A DNA stretch of 53,990 bases from Candidatus Saccharibacteria bacterium CG_4_10_14_0_2_um_filter_52_9 (GTDB lineage Bacteria; Actinomycetota; Acidimicrobiia; Acidimicrobiales; RAAP-2), in NCBI GenBank assembly GCA_903970515.1, contig CAJCJA010000051.1:1-53990 (forward strand), in the 5' to 3' direction. The notes below the pieces were generated by a model. That model was not told the DNA's origin and did not search any database. It saw only the letters and a list, made by a program, of their open reading frames with translations. Shown here piece by piece: positions 35,954 to 43,778 of this stretch; the first letter of the stretch is position 1; every line of letters starts with the position of its first letter. Made by a program: the position numbers and the translations under genes.

Positions 35954-37044
35954 CAGACGCCCTCCAGCTTCCCGGTGCGCAAGAGTGCTTCGAATCGATC
36001 GAACAGATAGCGCGCGTCGTGAGGGCCGGGGCCCGCTTCGGGGTGATACTGCACCGAGAAACATCGGTGATCCAGCGACTCGATGCCTTCGATGACCCCG
36101 TCGTTCAAATTGACGTGGCTGATCATGCCGCGCTCCAAAGAATCGGGCGTCACCGCATAATTGTGATTTTGCGCCGTGATCTCGATTCGATGTGTGCGAA
36201 GATCCTTGACGGGATGGTTGCTGCCGTGATGTCCGAAGGGGAGCTTGAACGTCGTCGCACCTAAGGCGCTGGCGAGCAACTGGTGTCCCAGGCAAATGCC
36301 AAAGATCGGTACCGAACCAATGAGTTCTTCGACCACCGCGGAGTTTGCCCCGAGCGCTGCGGGGTCGCCAGGTCCGTTGGAGAGGAAGACGCCGTCGGGA
36401 TGAAGTTCGCGCAACTCATCGGCACTCGTTGACGAAGGTACGACCGTTACGCGAAATCGTGCGCCGAGTTGTTGGACCATCGTGGTCTTGATGCCATAGT
36501 CAAAGGCGACGACGTGCAGGTCCCCCGACCCGCGCTCGTACGCAACCGGTGTCGAGACACTAGACACGTAATCGGTGTTATCCGTCCCACGCGCCTCGCG
36601 GGCGCTCGCGAGCACCAACGCGGGCTCGGCGTGACCGAAGGCGCCGGGCAGCGCTCCGTGCGCGCGCAAATGTCGCGTCAGGCGTCTCGTGTCGATTCCC
36701 ATGATGCCCGCGAGACGGTGTTGGCGCATGAATCCTTCGAGCGGGCCCACGGAGCGCCAGTTGGAAGGTACGTCAGAGAGTTCGCGCACGACGACGCCCC
36801 CACACCAAGGACGAAGGGCCTCGTCATCGAGTGGCGTGACACCGTAGTTACCAATGTGGGGATAGGTGAAGGCGATGATCTGGCCCGCGTAGCTGGGATC
36901 GGTGATGACCTCTTGATAACCACTCAAGGCCGTGTTAAAGACGAATTCACCCGAACTGATCCCATCCTCAGGAAGGTGCCCGAAGGCTTCGCCCTCAAAG
37001 AGGGTCCCATCGGCGAGAGCGAGCACCGCGGAAGTTCGCTTCAC
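35953..37044 (-). CDS. carA: Carbamoyl-phosphate synthase small subunit
   Basis: 363 residues. An N-terminal small-subunit domain (about 1-150; [31 protein letters not shown]) leads to a class I glutaminase with catalytic Cys in [14 protein letters not shown] and His in [13 protein letters not shown]. It supplies ammonia to CarB. ATG overlaps the pyrC stop by 4 bases. Confidence 0.97.
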   Translation of the reverse strand: MKRTSAVLALADGTLFEGEAFGHLPEDGISSGEFVFNTALSGYQEVITDPSYAGQIIAFTYPHIGNYGVTPLDDEALRPWCGGVVVRELSDVPSNWRSVGPLEGFMRQHRLAGIMGIDTRRLTRHLRAHGALPGAFGHAEPALVLASAREARGTDNTDYVSSVSTPVAYERGSGDLHVVAFDYGIKTTMVQQLGARFRVTVVPSSTSADELRELHPDGVFLSNGPGDPAALGANSAVVEELIGSVPIFGICLGHQLLASALGATTFKLPFGHHGSNHPVKDLRTHRIEITAQNHNYAVTPDSLERGMISHVNLNDGVIEGIESLDHRCFSVQYHPEAGPGPHDARYLFDRFEALLRTGKLEGV

Positions 37045-38351
37045 ACCAACTCCGCTTCGTGGACGACGAGCGTGCCCTTGGCGATGGTCGAGCGAACTTG
37101 ACCCACTAACGCTCGTCCGTCATAGGGACTGTTGGTCGCTCGACTGTGCAAGGTGGCATTCGACGCGGTCCATCGCGCGTTCGGGTCAAAGACGACGAGA
37201 TTCGCGTCGTCACCCGCAACGAGTGCGCCGCCGTGCGCACTATGTCGAACGCGCAAGTCATCGCGACGTAGTTGCGCAATGCGCGCCGGCCCTCGACTCA
37301 ACAACGAGAAGAACTGCACCGGATCAACGTCACCACCGAGTGCCTCGAACGTGAGCGACGCGCTGTACTCGAGTCCGAGCAATCCCGCAGGCGCTTCGTC
37401 AAAGGCGAGATCCTTAAGCTCTGGCGCGTGTGGCGCGTGGTCGGACGCGACGGCGTCGACCAACCCGGAGCGAAGTGCGACGCGCAAACCCTCCACGTCA
37501 CTCGCGGCGCGAAGCGGCGGGTGGACCTTGAAGAGTGCGTCAAATCCTTGGCACGACGTCTCGTCGAGCGTGAGGTGGTGCGGTGCCACCTCACACGTGA
37601 CGGGCAGACCTTCGCGTCGTGCGGCGTCGACCAGATTTAGTGAACGAATCGTCGAGAGGTGCAAGAAGTGAAGCGGAGCGCCGGTGAGTCGCACGAGTTC
37701 GATGTCGCGCATCACCATGAGCTCCTCGGCGAGCGCGGGTCGCCCGACCAGTCCGAGTCGGCTACTCAACGCCCCCTCGTTCATCGACCCACCGGCCGCC
37801 AACAACTCGTCTTCACAGTGTTGTGCGAGGCGAACGCCGAGGGGGCGCGCGTAGGTCAGCGCCCTACGCATCACCGAGGGATCTTGGACGCCAATGCCGT
37901 CGTCGGTAAAAAGTCGTACCCCTAACGCTGCCATTTCCGCCATCGGAGCCAAGGACTCGCCTTTTCGACCCACGGTGATCGCGCCGGCGACCGCGACGTC
38001 GATTGGTGTTCGTGTGCCTCGATCGAGGACGTAGGACACGAGGGCCACGTTGTCGAGAGCGGGCTCCGTATTGGGCATCGCCACGAGCGCGGTGAATCCA
38101 CCGATGGCGCCCGCGTGGGCGCCACTCTCAATTGTCTCGGCGGCTTCTCGGCCCGGTTCGCGCAGGTGCGCGTGCAAGTCAACCATTCCGGGGCCAACCC
38201 AGCATCCTCGTGCGTCGATCTCCGAGCAACCGGGTGGCAACGCGATGGTGTCCGACACGTCGACGATGACGCCGTCGCGTACGAGAACGTCACCTACGGA
38301 ACTCGTGGATGGACCCACGACGAGCCCTCCGCGCACCAGTAACGAGCTCAC
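37041..38351 (-). CDS. pyrC: Dihydroorotase (type I)
   Basis: 436 residues from GTG 38351, giving a GTGA overlap with pyrB. The amidohydrolase barrel has the zinc motif DLHAHLREPG, MPNTEPALDN, and ASDHAPHAPELK with the catalytic Asp. It closes carbamoyl aspartate to dihydroorotate. The open frame runs upstream to 38645, but that stretch lies in pyrB and matches no family sequence. Confidence 0.95.
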   Translation of the reverse strand: MSSLLVRGGLVVGPSTSSVGDVLVRDGVIVDVSDTIALPPGCSEIDARGCWVGPGMVDLHAHLREPGREAAETIESGAHAGAIGGFTALVAMPNTEPALDNVALVSYVLDRGTRTPIDVAVAGAITVGRKGESLAPMAEMAALGVRLFTDDGIGVQDPSVMRRALTYARPLGVRLAQHCEDELLAAGGSMNEGALSSRLGLVGRPALAEELMVMRDIELVRLTGAPLHFLHLSTIRSLNLVDAARREGLPVTCEVAPHHLTLDETSCQGFDALFKVHPPLRAASDVEGLRVALRSGLVDAVASDHAPHAPELKDLAFDEAPAGLLGLEYSASLTFEALGGDVDPVQFFSLLSRGPARIAQLRRDDLRVRHSAHGGALVAGDDANLVVFDPNARWTASNATLHSRATNSPYDGRALVGQVRSTIAKGTLVVHEAELV

Positions 38352-39334
38352 GAGCCACCTCCATCTCGGACACTTGCTAAGGCGAGATACAACACGGCCA
38401 TTCGCACCGGGACGCCGTTCGTGACTTGGCGCGTGATGACTGCGCTCGCCAAGTCTGCGACCTTTGAATCGATCTCGACGCCACGATTCATTGGTCCGGG
38501 GTGCATGATGATCGTCGTGGGGCGCAGACGCTTCGCGCGAGCGAAAGTGAGGCCGAAGGTTTGCGTGAACTCCTCCAATGAGGGCACGAACGACCCCGAA
38601 CCGCGCTCTCGTTGCAAGCGCAACAGACCAACCACGTCGGCCCACTCGAGGGCTTCATCGAAGTCCGACACCACCGTCACGGGCCACGTCTCAATGTTGG
38701 CGGGCAGCAGAGTGCCCGGTGCCGCAACGCGTACTTCGCAACCCAGCGTCGAATAGGCCACGATGTCGCTGCGTGCGACCCGGCTGTGACGGACGTCACC
38801 GACGATCAGTACGCGCAGTCCCTTGAACAGTTCCAGACCAGACTCGACACCGGTGGTGTCGGCTCGCTCGCTGAGCACTTGACGAATCGTGAATGCGTCT
38901 AAGAGGCCTTGCGTGGGATGCTGGTGCAACCCGTCGCCCGCATTGATGACTCGCACGTGGGGGACGTAACGACTCACCTGTAATGCCGCGCCGCTTGATT
39001 GGTGTCGCATGACGAGCGCGTCGATGCCGAGCGCGTCAATTGTGGCGGTCGTGTCGCGAAGTGACTCCCCCTTCTTGACGCTGCTCGATGCCACGGCGAG
39101 CGAGAGGACGTCGGCGGACAATCTCTTTGCGGCGGTCTCGAAACTCAGCCGCGTTCGCGTCGATTCCTCGAAGAAGATCGAGGCGACGACCTTACCCTTG
39201 AGGGCGGGGACCTTTTTTATCGAGCGCCGATTCACTTCAACAAAGGACTCGGCGGTGTCGAGCACTTCGAGCAGCGCAGCATCGGACACTCCCTCGAGGG
39301 TCAGCAAGTTTTCGCCCCGCAGCGACGCAATCAC
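38348..39334 (-). CDS. pyrB: Aspartate carbamoyltransferase catalytic chain
   Basis: 328 residues from GTG 39334, chosen because it gives the 4-base GTGA overlap with pyrR seen at other junctions here; an ATG at 39358 would add 8 residues. Motifs: FFEESTRTRLSFE (carbamoyl-phosphate loop), HPTQGLLDAFTI and MHPGPMNRGVEID. No pyrI regulatory chain is present, so it is likely the unregulated trimer type. It commits carbamoyl phosphate to pyrimidine synthesis. Confidence 0.96.
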   Translation of the reverse strand: MIASLRGENLLTLEGVSDAALLEVLDTAESFVEVNRRSIKKVPALKGKVVASIFFEESTRTRLSFETAAKRLSADVLSLAVASSSVKKGESLRDTTATIDALGIDALVMRHQSSGAALQVSRYVPHVRVINAGDGLHQHPTQGLLDAFTIRQVLSERADTTGVESGLELFKGLRVLIVGDVRHSRVARSDIVAYSTLGCEVRVAAPGTLLPANIETWPVTVVSDFDEALEWADVVGLLRLQRERGSGSFVPSLEEFTQTFGLTFARAKRLRPTTIIMHPGPMNRGVEIDSKVADLASAVITRQVTNGVPVRMAVLYLALASVRDGGGS

Positions 39335-39900
39335 GACACGCCCTTCGTTCCCATCCACACCCCGTCAAGGGTGGCGCGAATCGTCTCGTCCAGGGCCGTG
39401 GGCAGATTTTTCCCTACGTAATCGGGCCGAATGGGTAGTTCACGATGCCCGCGGTCGACCATGACGGCCAATTGGACTGAACGAGGTCGTCCCCAATCCG
39501 ATAACGCGTTCAAGGCCGCGCGAATGGTCCGGCCGGTGAACAAGACGTCATCGACCAAGATCACCGTCCGGTCGGTCAAATCATCGTCGATTGCCGTCAT
39601 CGACGTTCTCGGCGTGGGATTCACATTGAGATCGTCGCGGTAAAAAGAAACGTCGAGGAGCCCGAGTGAGGTTGTCGTTGAGGTGATATCGCTCAGGAGT
39701 TCGCTCATGCGAGTCGCGAAACCTACGCCGCCTGTCTGCATGCCAATCACCGTCATATCTTCCAGCGCGTGATTGCGCTCGACGATCTCGTGGGCCATTC
39801 GTCGCAAAGCGCGTTCCACATCGTCGGCGCTCAACAGTTGGCTCTTCGCAAGAAACGCCAGATCGCGCGGGGGCGTCTGGCGTTCATTTTTAAAACTCAT
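39331..39900 (-). CDS. pyrR: PyrR, pyrimidine operon RNA-binding regulator / uracil phosphoribosyltransferase
   Basis: 189 residues. The PRPP-binding motif VILVDDVLFTGRTIRAAL (about 107-124) and GVGFATRMSELL, with basic segments for RNA contact, are typical. In Bacillus it causes attenuation; in Mycobacterium smegmatis it represses translation. The ATG has GGGAG four bases upstream, and a hairpin matching the PyrR site lies just before it, so it likely regulates its own operon. Confidence 0.96.
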   Translation of the reverse strand: MSFKNERQTPPRDLAFLAKSQLLSADDVERALRRMAHEIVERNHALEDMTVIGMQTGGVGFATRMSELLSDITSTTTSLGLLDVSFYRDDLNVNPTPRTSMTAIDDDLTDRTVILVDDVLFTGRTIRAALNALSDWGRPRSVQLAVMVDRGHRELPIRPDYVGKNLPTALDETIRATLDGVWMGTKGVS

Positions 39901-39915
39901 GATTCTCCCGTCGTT

Positions 39916-39933
39916 CGGACCTCACGGGATCCG
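39916..39933 (-). promoter_or_regulatory. PyrR-binding RNA hairpin in the pyrR leader
   Basis: On the minus-strand RNA, CGGAU-CCCGUGAG-GUCCG forms a five-pair stem and a loop. The core UCCCGUGAGGU matches the known PyrR site consensus UCCNGNGAGGY throughout; only the two outermost consensus positions differ. It ends about 7 bases before the GGGAG ribosome-binding site, and no terminator follows, so translational repression is favoured over attenuation. Confidence 0.78.
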
Positions 39934-39954
39934 CTTCACGACTACCGATTGCTA

Positions 39955-39960
39955 AGGATA
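39955..39960 (-). promoter_or_regulatory. -10 element of the pyr operon
   Basis: TATCCT on the minus strand about 55 bases before the pyrR ATG, which would start the transcript near 39948 and so include the PyrR hairpin. No convincing -35 is seen. Confidence 0.4.
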
Positions 39961-40012
39961 GCAGAGGGCAACGACCACCAGACGGTTGCAGATTTTTCAG
40001 TCCCGACGAAAG

Positions 40013-40414
40013 TCATGACGTCGAGTCGGTCTCCTTGCGTGCGTGAAGTTCGTTCCCATTTTGCTGTGCTAACAATTCGCGTTGGTGTTGTTCCCATGCG
40101 CTCAACATTCCGTGGAACTCCGGCGCCAGTGTCGTCGTCTTCTTTTTCGCCTTCGCTCGTACTCGACGTTGCGGATCGAGGACATTCCACCACATGTAGA
40201 CGCCAAAGACGCCCAGCAGGGGCCATTCGAATACGTAAGCCCAACTGAGTTCATTACCTCCCTCGGCGCGACCGAGCTCAATCCAGAACGCCGCCGCGCA
40301 CAACGCGAGACCCGCGATCAGCGTCAGGTGTGCGCGCAGCGCGTCTTTGCCCGCGAGGAGACGCGCGGTCGAAGTAGAAGCATCAGCGTGGTTTGCCTCG
40401 TCCGAGCGCTCCAT
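40013..40414 (-). CDS. Small membrane protein of unknown function
   Basis: 133 residues. An N-terminal polar segment (about 1-28) precedes two membrane spans (about 29-48 and 58-78, the second with WPLLGVFGVYMWW), then a basic KAKKK stretch and a soluble Gln/Glu-rich helical tail. No known family recognised. It is divergent from sco1 and next to the oxidase genes, so a role in the membrane near respiration is possible. ATG six bases after TAGGGT. Confidence 0.7.
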   Translation of the reverse strand: MERSDEANHADASTSTARLLAGKDALRAHLTLIAGLALCAAAFWIELGRAEGGNELSWAYVFEWPLLGVFGVYMWWNVLDPQRRVRAKAKKKTTTLAPEFHGMLSAWEQHQRELLAQQNGNELHARKETDSTS

Positions 40415-40420
40415 ACGAGT

Positions 40421-40426
40421 ACCCTA
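40421..40426 (-). promoter_or_regulatory. -10 element of the small membrane protein gene
   Basis: TAGGGT, six bases (ACTCGT), then the ATG at 40414; no ribosome-binding site. Confidence 0.5.
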
Positions 40427-40507
40427 CCGCCGCACTTTCAGTTCACCTCAAGCAAGCTGCGGCGTCTCGCACCATTGCGAGTCGCTTTAACTTCGCTGCT
40501 TCGCTCA

Positions 40508-40513
40508 GTAGAA
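40508..40513 (+). promoter_or_regulatory. -10 element of the sco1 gene pair
   Basis: TAGAAT with TTAACT 16 bases upstream as a possible -35. Transcription would begin about 40520, leaving a short leader with AAGGGG at 40526-40531; unlike its neighbours, this gene has a leader. Confidence 0.5.
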
Positions 40514-40536
40514 TCAACTAAGGTCAAGGGGACGAA

Positions 40537-41403
40537 TTGACGATGGATCACGGGCCCGACGTTGCGTCAACGACGTCGTCGCCGTTAAGCGAGGAAGAGC
40601 GCGCGGCGGCGTTTCGATTAAGTGCACCAGTCGATCGCAACACTCGACGCAGGGGCGCGAAATCGCCGATACCGCCTAAGGCAGTCGCGTGGCTGCTCGT
40701 CACCTTCGCCGTACTTGGTCTCGGTGGTGAGGCTGGCGAACATTTTTTCGGTAATTTCGGGGTCACGGACGCAACCACGAAGTTTCTCCCGTCGAACGCC
40801 ACTCTCGCACCCGTTCGAAGCGTCAATGAGATGACCGATGACTCATTCATAGGGCTCAAGGAGATCAGCAACGCCATCGCACCGCCGTTCACTCTGTTTA
40901 CCCAAAATGACCGTACGTGGGATCTTTCGCACGTGGGTAAGAAGGTCGTGGTCTTGTTCTTCGAGAATTCGATCTGTAACGACATCTGCCCGGTGCTGGG
41001 CGCTGAGATAAAGCAGGCACACGCCCAACTTGGTTCGAGCGCGCGCTCGGTCGTCTTCGCCATCGTGAACACGGATCCTCGAAGCGTCGACGTCGCTCCT
41101 CGTCCTCTCGCCCTCGAAGTTCCTCACCTTGAGGGGATGAAAAACGTGGTGTTTCTTACTGGCCCCCTTCACCGCTTAGACCACGTATGGATAAATTACG
41201 GCATTCGCATCAAGGTGGGTGCGAAGCAAACCGAGGTGTCGCACAACAACGAGATCTATTTCATTGGAGAGAATCGCCAGCTCGTTGCTCTCGCAACACC
41301 CTTCGCGAACGTCTCGAAGCAAAACGTCTCCTCGCTCAGCGCACACTTCATCGCACGTTACGCAAAGGGAATCGCAGAAACCGCGATTAGTCTTGTCCAG
41401 TGA
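40537..41403 (+). CDS. Sco1/SenC-type copper chaperone
   Basis: 288 residues from TTG 40537 (five bases after AAGGGG); ATG 40543 is the alternative. One membrane anchor (about 48-66) places a thioredoxin-like domain outside. The copper site is CNDICP (CxxxCP), with the distal His in SHNNEIYFIG; FTLFTQNDRTWDLS begins the fold. These proteins deliver copper to the CuA centre of oxidase subunit II. The cytoplasmic N-terminus is long and charged. It overlaps the next gene by 4 bases (GTGA). Confidence 0.87.
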   Translation: MTMDHGPDVASTTSSPLSEEERAAAFRLSAPVDRNTRRRGAKSPIPPKAVAWLLVTFAVLGLGGEAGEHFFGNFGVTDATTKFLPSNATLAPVRSVNEMTDDSFIGLKEISNAIAPPFTLFTQNDRTWDLSHVGKKVVVLFFENSICNDICPVLGAEIKQAHAQLGSSARSVVFAIVNTDPRSVDVAPRPLALEVPHLEGMKNVVFLTGPLHRLDHVWINYGIRIKVGAKQTEVSHNNEIYFIGENRQLVALATPFANVSKQNVSSLSAHFIARYAKGIAETAISLVQ

Positions 41404-42074
41404 CCGACGACGTACCACCCTTTGATTCTTCGGTCTTTGAACCAGCGTCGATGTCAGCGTCGTCGCTCGCGAATTTCAAAGTCGTCTTTTACAAGCGACC
41501 TTGGTTCTTAATCTCCGTTGCGATCATCGTCGTGGTTGCGGTGTCGGTCATCACCGACCTGCCGAATCACATCTCCAAGTCGCAGGACTTTACGGCGCAG
41601 AACGACACGATTGGTCAAATCAACGCCGACATTGACCCGTGCGTCTATTCCGTCAAGGAGAGTTTCAGCTTTTACAACATGAGTCTCGCAGGAAAACTAA
41701 CCACGTCGGACCGTGCCCAGGTGCCCGACCTCTTGGTGGGTGATCAAACGGCGTGTTCGTTCGCCAGCGGCGCGGTCTATGACCTAACCAACAACATTCA
41801 AGTCCTCGATACGAAGGCGGGCAAGCATATCGACCAGATGCTGAGTGTGGTCGTGTCGTGGGTCACGTCGGACGCCCTCGCTGCCATCGAGGACATACAG
41901 AATCTCTTCCAACACCCCGGAAAACTCTCCTTGATTCACAACCTCACCAAGGAAGAGGCGCAACTCACGAAGGATCGGGCGGCTGCGTTCCATGACGTCG
42001 CCGAAGCGAGCAGCATCCTCGGCACCCTCAAGAAACCAATACTCCCGAAACTGCCGCACCTGACGGGGACCTGA
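41400..42074 (+). CDS. Membrane-anchored protein of unknown function, coupled to sco1
   Basis: 224 residues. One membrane span (about 35-55) and an external, mainly helical region with two cysteines (DPCVYS and TACSFAS), possibly forming a disulfide. No known domain is recognised. GTG overlaps the sco1 stop by 4 bases, suggesting a joint role, perhaps in oxidase assembly (inference). It converges with ctaG; 24 bases separate the two stops. Confidence 0.7.
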   Translation: MTDDVPPFDSSVFEPASMSASSLANFKVVFYKRPWFLISVAIIVVVAVSVITDLPNHISKSQDFTAQNDTIGQINADIDPCVYSVKESFSFYNMSLAGKLTTSDRAQVPDLLVGDQTACSFASGAVYDLTNNIQVLDTKAGKHIDQMLSVVVSWVTSDALAAIEDIQNLFQHPGKLSLIHNLTKEEAQLTKDRAAAFHDVAEASSILGTLKKPILPKLPHLTGT

Positions 42075-42098
42075 GCGACCCTTCCTCGGACGTTGGAT

Positions 42099-42923
42099 CT
42101 ACGAAAGCTCGCCGAAAGGCCCGTACGTCTTTTCTCGGCGCACCATGCGGTGCAACTCATCAGACGGATTCTCTTCCGATTGCAGCCAGTGCATCAAATT
42201 CCAGAAAATTACCGGCAGAAACGCTCCAGCAGACACGAACCACATGGCGGCCGCGGTGAACTGCTGATCCGCGGATTGCGAAAGGCCGTGTCCGGCAACG
42301 TGGTGGAACACGTCGTACCACGATGAACGTGACATCGCGTCGAGGTACGCGAGAATCCACACCACCCACATGGCAATAGTCGCCATGCCAATGCGGTAGG
42401 GACGGGTGGTGCCCGGCGAGAGTGGTGGCGAGTCGACGAGGTCGAGCCACAACGCGAGTCCTACACCAATCAAGCTCAACGATTCAACAATCTCGACCAG
42501 ACGATGTCGGACGGTGAAGTCAACCACGGGTGCAGCGCGCCAGAAGATGAGCACCGTGAGAAATGCGAACATCAAGACGCCGGCGCGACGGTTACTTTCC
42601 TGCGTCGTGCGCGTGATCGCGTGCCGGTCGAAGGGCCGAAGACGCACGACAGCGATGACGTGCCCGTCGTCATCGAGTTCCCGGGTTGCCCGCGAGGACG
42701 CCAGCCCCGTCCAGTGCCAGGGTGCACCAATCGCCAGCAGCGCCGGAATCAGAATGGAAAATGAGAGGAACTCGAGTGCTTGCACGTATTCGAAACGCGC
42801 GAACCAACCCCAGAACGGAGGAAGGTAACACAGCAACCACAGCAACGCGGCGAGTATGGCCAAAACAGAGCGGAGACTTCTCTTCGAATCGGTCGCGACG
42901 GCGGGTGGTGCGTCCTGCGTCAC
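42099..42923 (-). CDS. ctaG: Cytochrome c oxidase assembly protein, caa3 CtaG family
   Basis: 274 residues from GTG 42923, which overlaps the stop of the 37-residue peptide gene by 4 bases; a longer frame exists but lies in that gene. About seven membrane spans. Family-like features: repeated W/F-rich spans, HRLVEIVESLSLIGVGLALW and YDVFHHVAGHGLSQSADQQF with His residues near the external face. In Bacillus, CtaG of this type is required for caa3 oxidase. The C-terminus is charged and cytoplasmic. Confidence 0.85.
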   Translation of the reverse strand: MTQDAPPAVATDSKRSLRSVLAILAALLWLLCYLPPFWGWFARFEYVQALEFLSFSILIPALLAIGAPWHWTGLASSRATRELDDDGHVIAVVRLRPFDRHAITRTTQESNRRAGVLMFAFLTVLIFWRAAPVVDFTVRHRLVEIVESLSLIGVGLALWLDLVDSPPLSPGTTRPYRIGMATIAMWVVWILAYLDAMSRSSWYDVFHHVAGHGLSQSADQQFTAAAMWFVSAGAFLPVIFWNLMHWLQSEENPSDELHRMVRREKTYGPFGELS

Positions 42924-43033
42924 TCGGTTGACTTGCGCTGGAAGAAAACCCACAGCACCACGGCAAAGAAGACGCCGAGAGGAATTGCCGTCGTCAGCAC
43001 CTGTGATCCAATGAACGTATCAACGGCTTGCAT
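42920..43033 (-). CDS. 37-residue oxidase-associated membrane peptide
   Basis: 37 residues with a single membrane span (about 12-32) and a short basic tail QRKSTE. A strong GGAGGTGA ribosome-binding site lies at the proper distance before its ATG, and its TGA overlaps the ctaG GTG. By position after subunit III it may be a small oxidase subunit (IV-like or CcoQ-like), but similarity cannot be shown at this length. Confidence 0.7.
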   Translation of the reverse strand: MQAVDTFIGSQVLTTAIPLGVFFAVVLWVFFQRKSTE

Positions 43034-43107
43034 CGTCACCTCCAACCGTGGCCTTCGAACTTCAAGATTGTCCTACGACTTCGAATCCTAGTTATTGCAA
43101 CCCTGAT

Positions 43108-43764
43108 TTACAGCAGGTAGAACATCGCGAGAAAGAGAAATCCACTCAGCGCAATGAATCCCCAGAAATAGGTCATCGAGGACACGTTCGCCCGAAACAG
43201 GCGAGCCGAGGCGTCCATCGCCAACTCCGGCTTCGCATGACCTGATTCTCTTTGCATGCGCAACGACCGTGCGAGCGTGGTCTCGAGCCAATAGGTGCCT
43301 ATGGCGATCGTGCCAATGTTGATGACCGACCAACCAATGAACGTCGAGGCGTAACCGCTCGAACCGGGATAGAACGGTACGGCGGTGAATTCCCAGATCT
43401 GGGCCCCCAACGCGCCGAGTCCACACGCGACACCAACCCAACCCGCCACCTGCCAGTCCGCGACGCTTCCTCGACGAAGTCGTCGCTCGCCAAAGAGCGC
43501 GAGCAACGCCGTCAGTAGACACAAGGAGTAGATCGTCCATCCGTACGCCGTGGGCGCGGTGACGTTGTGTGGGCGCCACAGTAACCCGTTGTTCGCGGCT
43601 CGAAGATAGAAGTACGCGAAAGCCAATGACGCAAGGAGAAACGCGTACATACCAATGAACAGTCGCCCACCCGACCAGATCGATCCAATCTGACCACGCA
43701 GCTCGTATTCAATCTCTTCGGGAGTCTCGGTGATCTCTTGTGGATTCTTCGAGGTGTCTGACAT
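43108..43764 (-). CDS. ctaE: Cytochrome c oxidase subunit III
   Basis: 218 residues from ATG 43764 (MSDTSKNPQE); a TTG two codons upstream is less likely. Five membrane spans of the subunit III type, with GGRLFIGMYAFLLASLAFAYFYL early and QIWEFTAVPFYPGSSGYAST in the middle, where the conserved E and the small-residue pattern fit. It supports subunit I and proton uptake. It starts 15 bases after subunit I. Confidence 0.87.
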   Translation of the reverse strand: MSDTSKNPQEITETPEEIEYELRGQIGSIWSGGRLFIGMYAFLLASLAFAYFYLRAANNGLLWRPHNVTAPTAYGWTIYSLCLLTALLALFGERRLRRGSVADWQVAGWVGVACGLGALGAQIWEFTAVPFYPGSSGYASTFIGWSVINIGTIAIGTYWLETTLARSLRMQRESGHAKPELAMDASARLFRANVSSMTYFWGFIALSGFLFLAMFYLL

Positions 43765-43778
43765 TCTCAATTCCCTAT

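Noticed and set aside
36663-37101. Upstream extensions of several frames (argF, ribBA, priA, carB, pyrC, aroB, ctaG, ctaD)
   Set aside because: The extra residues overlap confirmed upstream genes and fit no family; shorter starts give the normal N-termini and 1- to 4-base overlaps in most cases.
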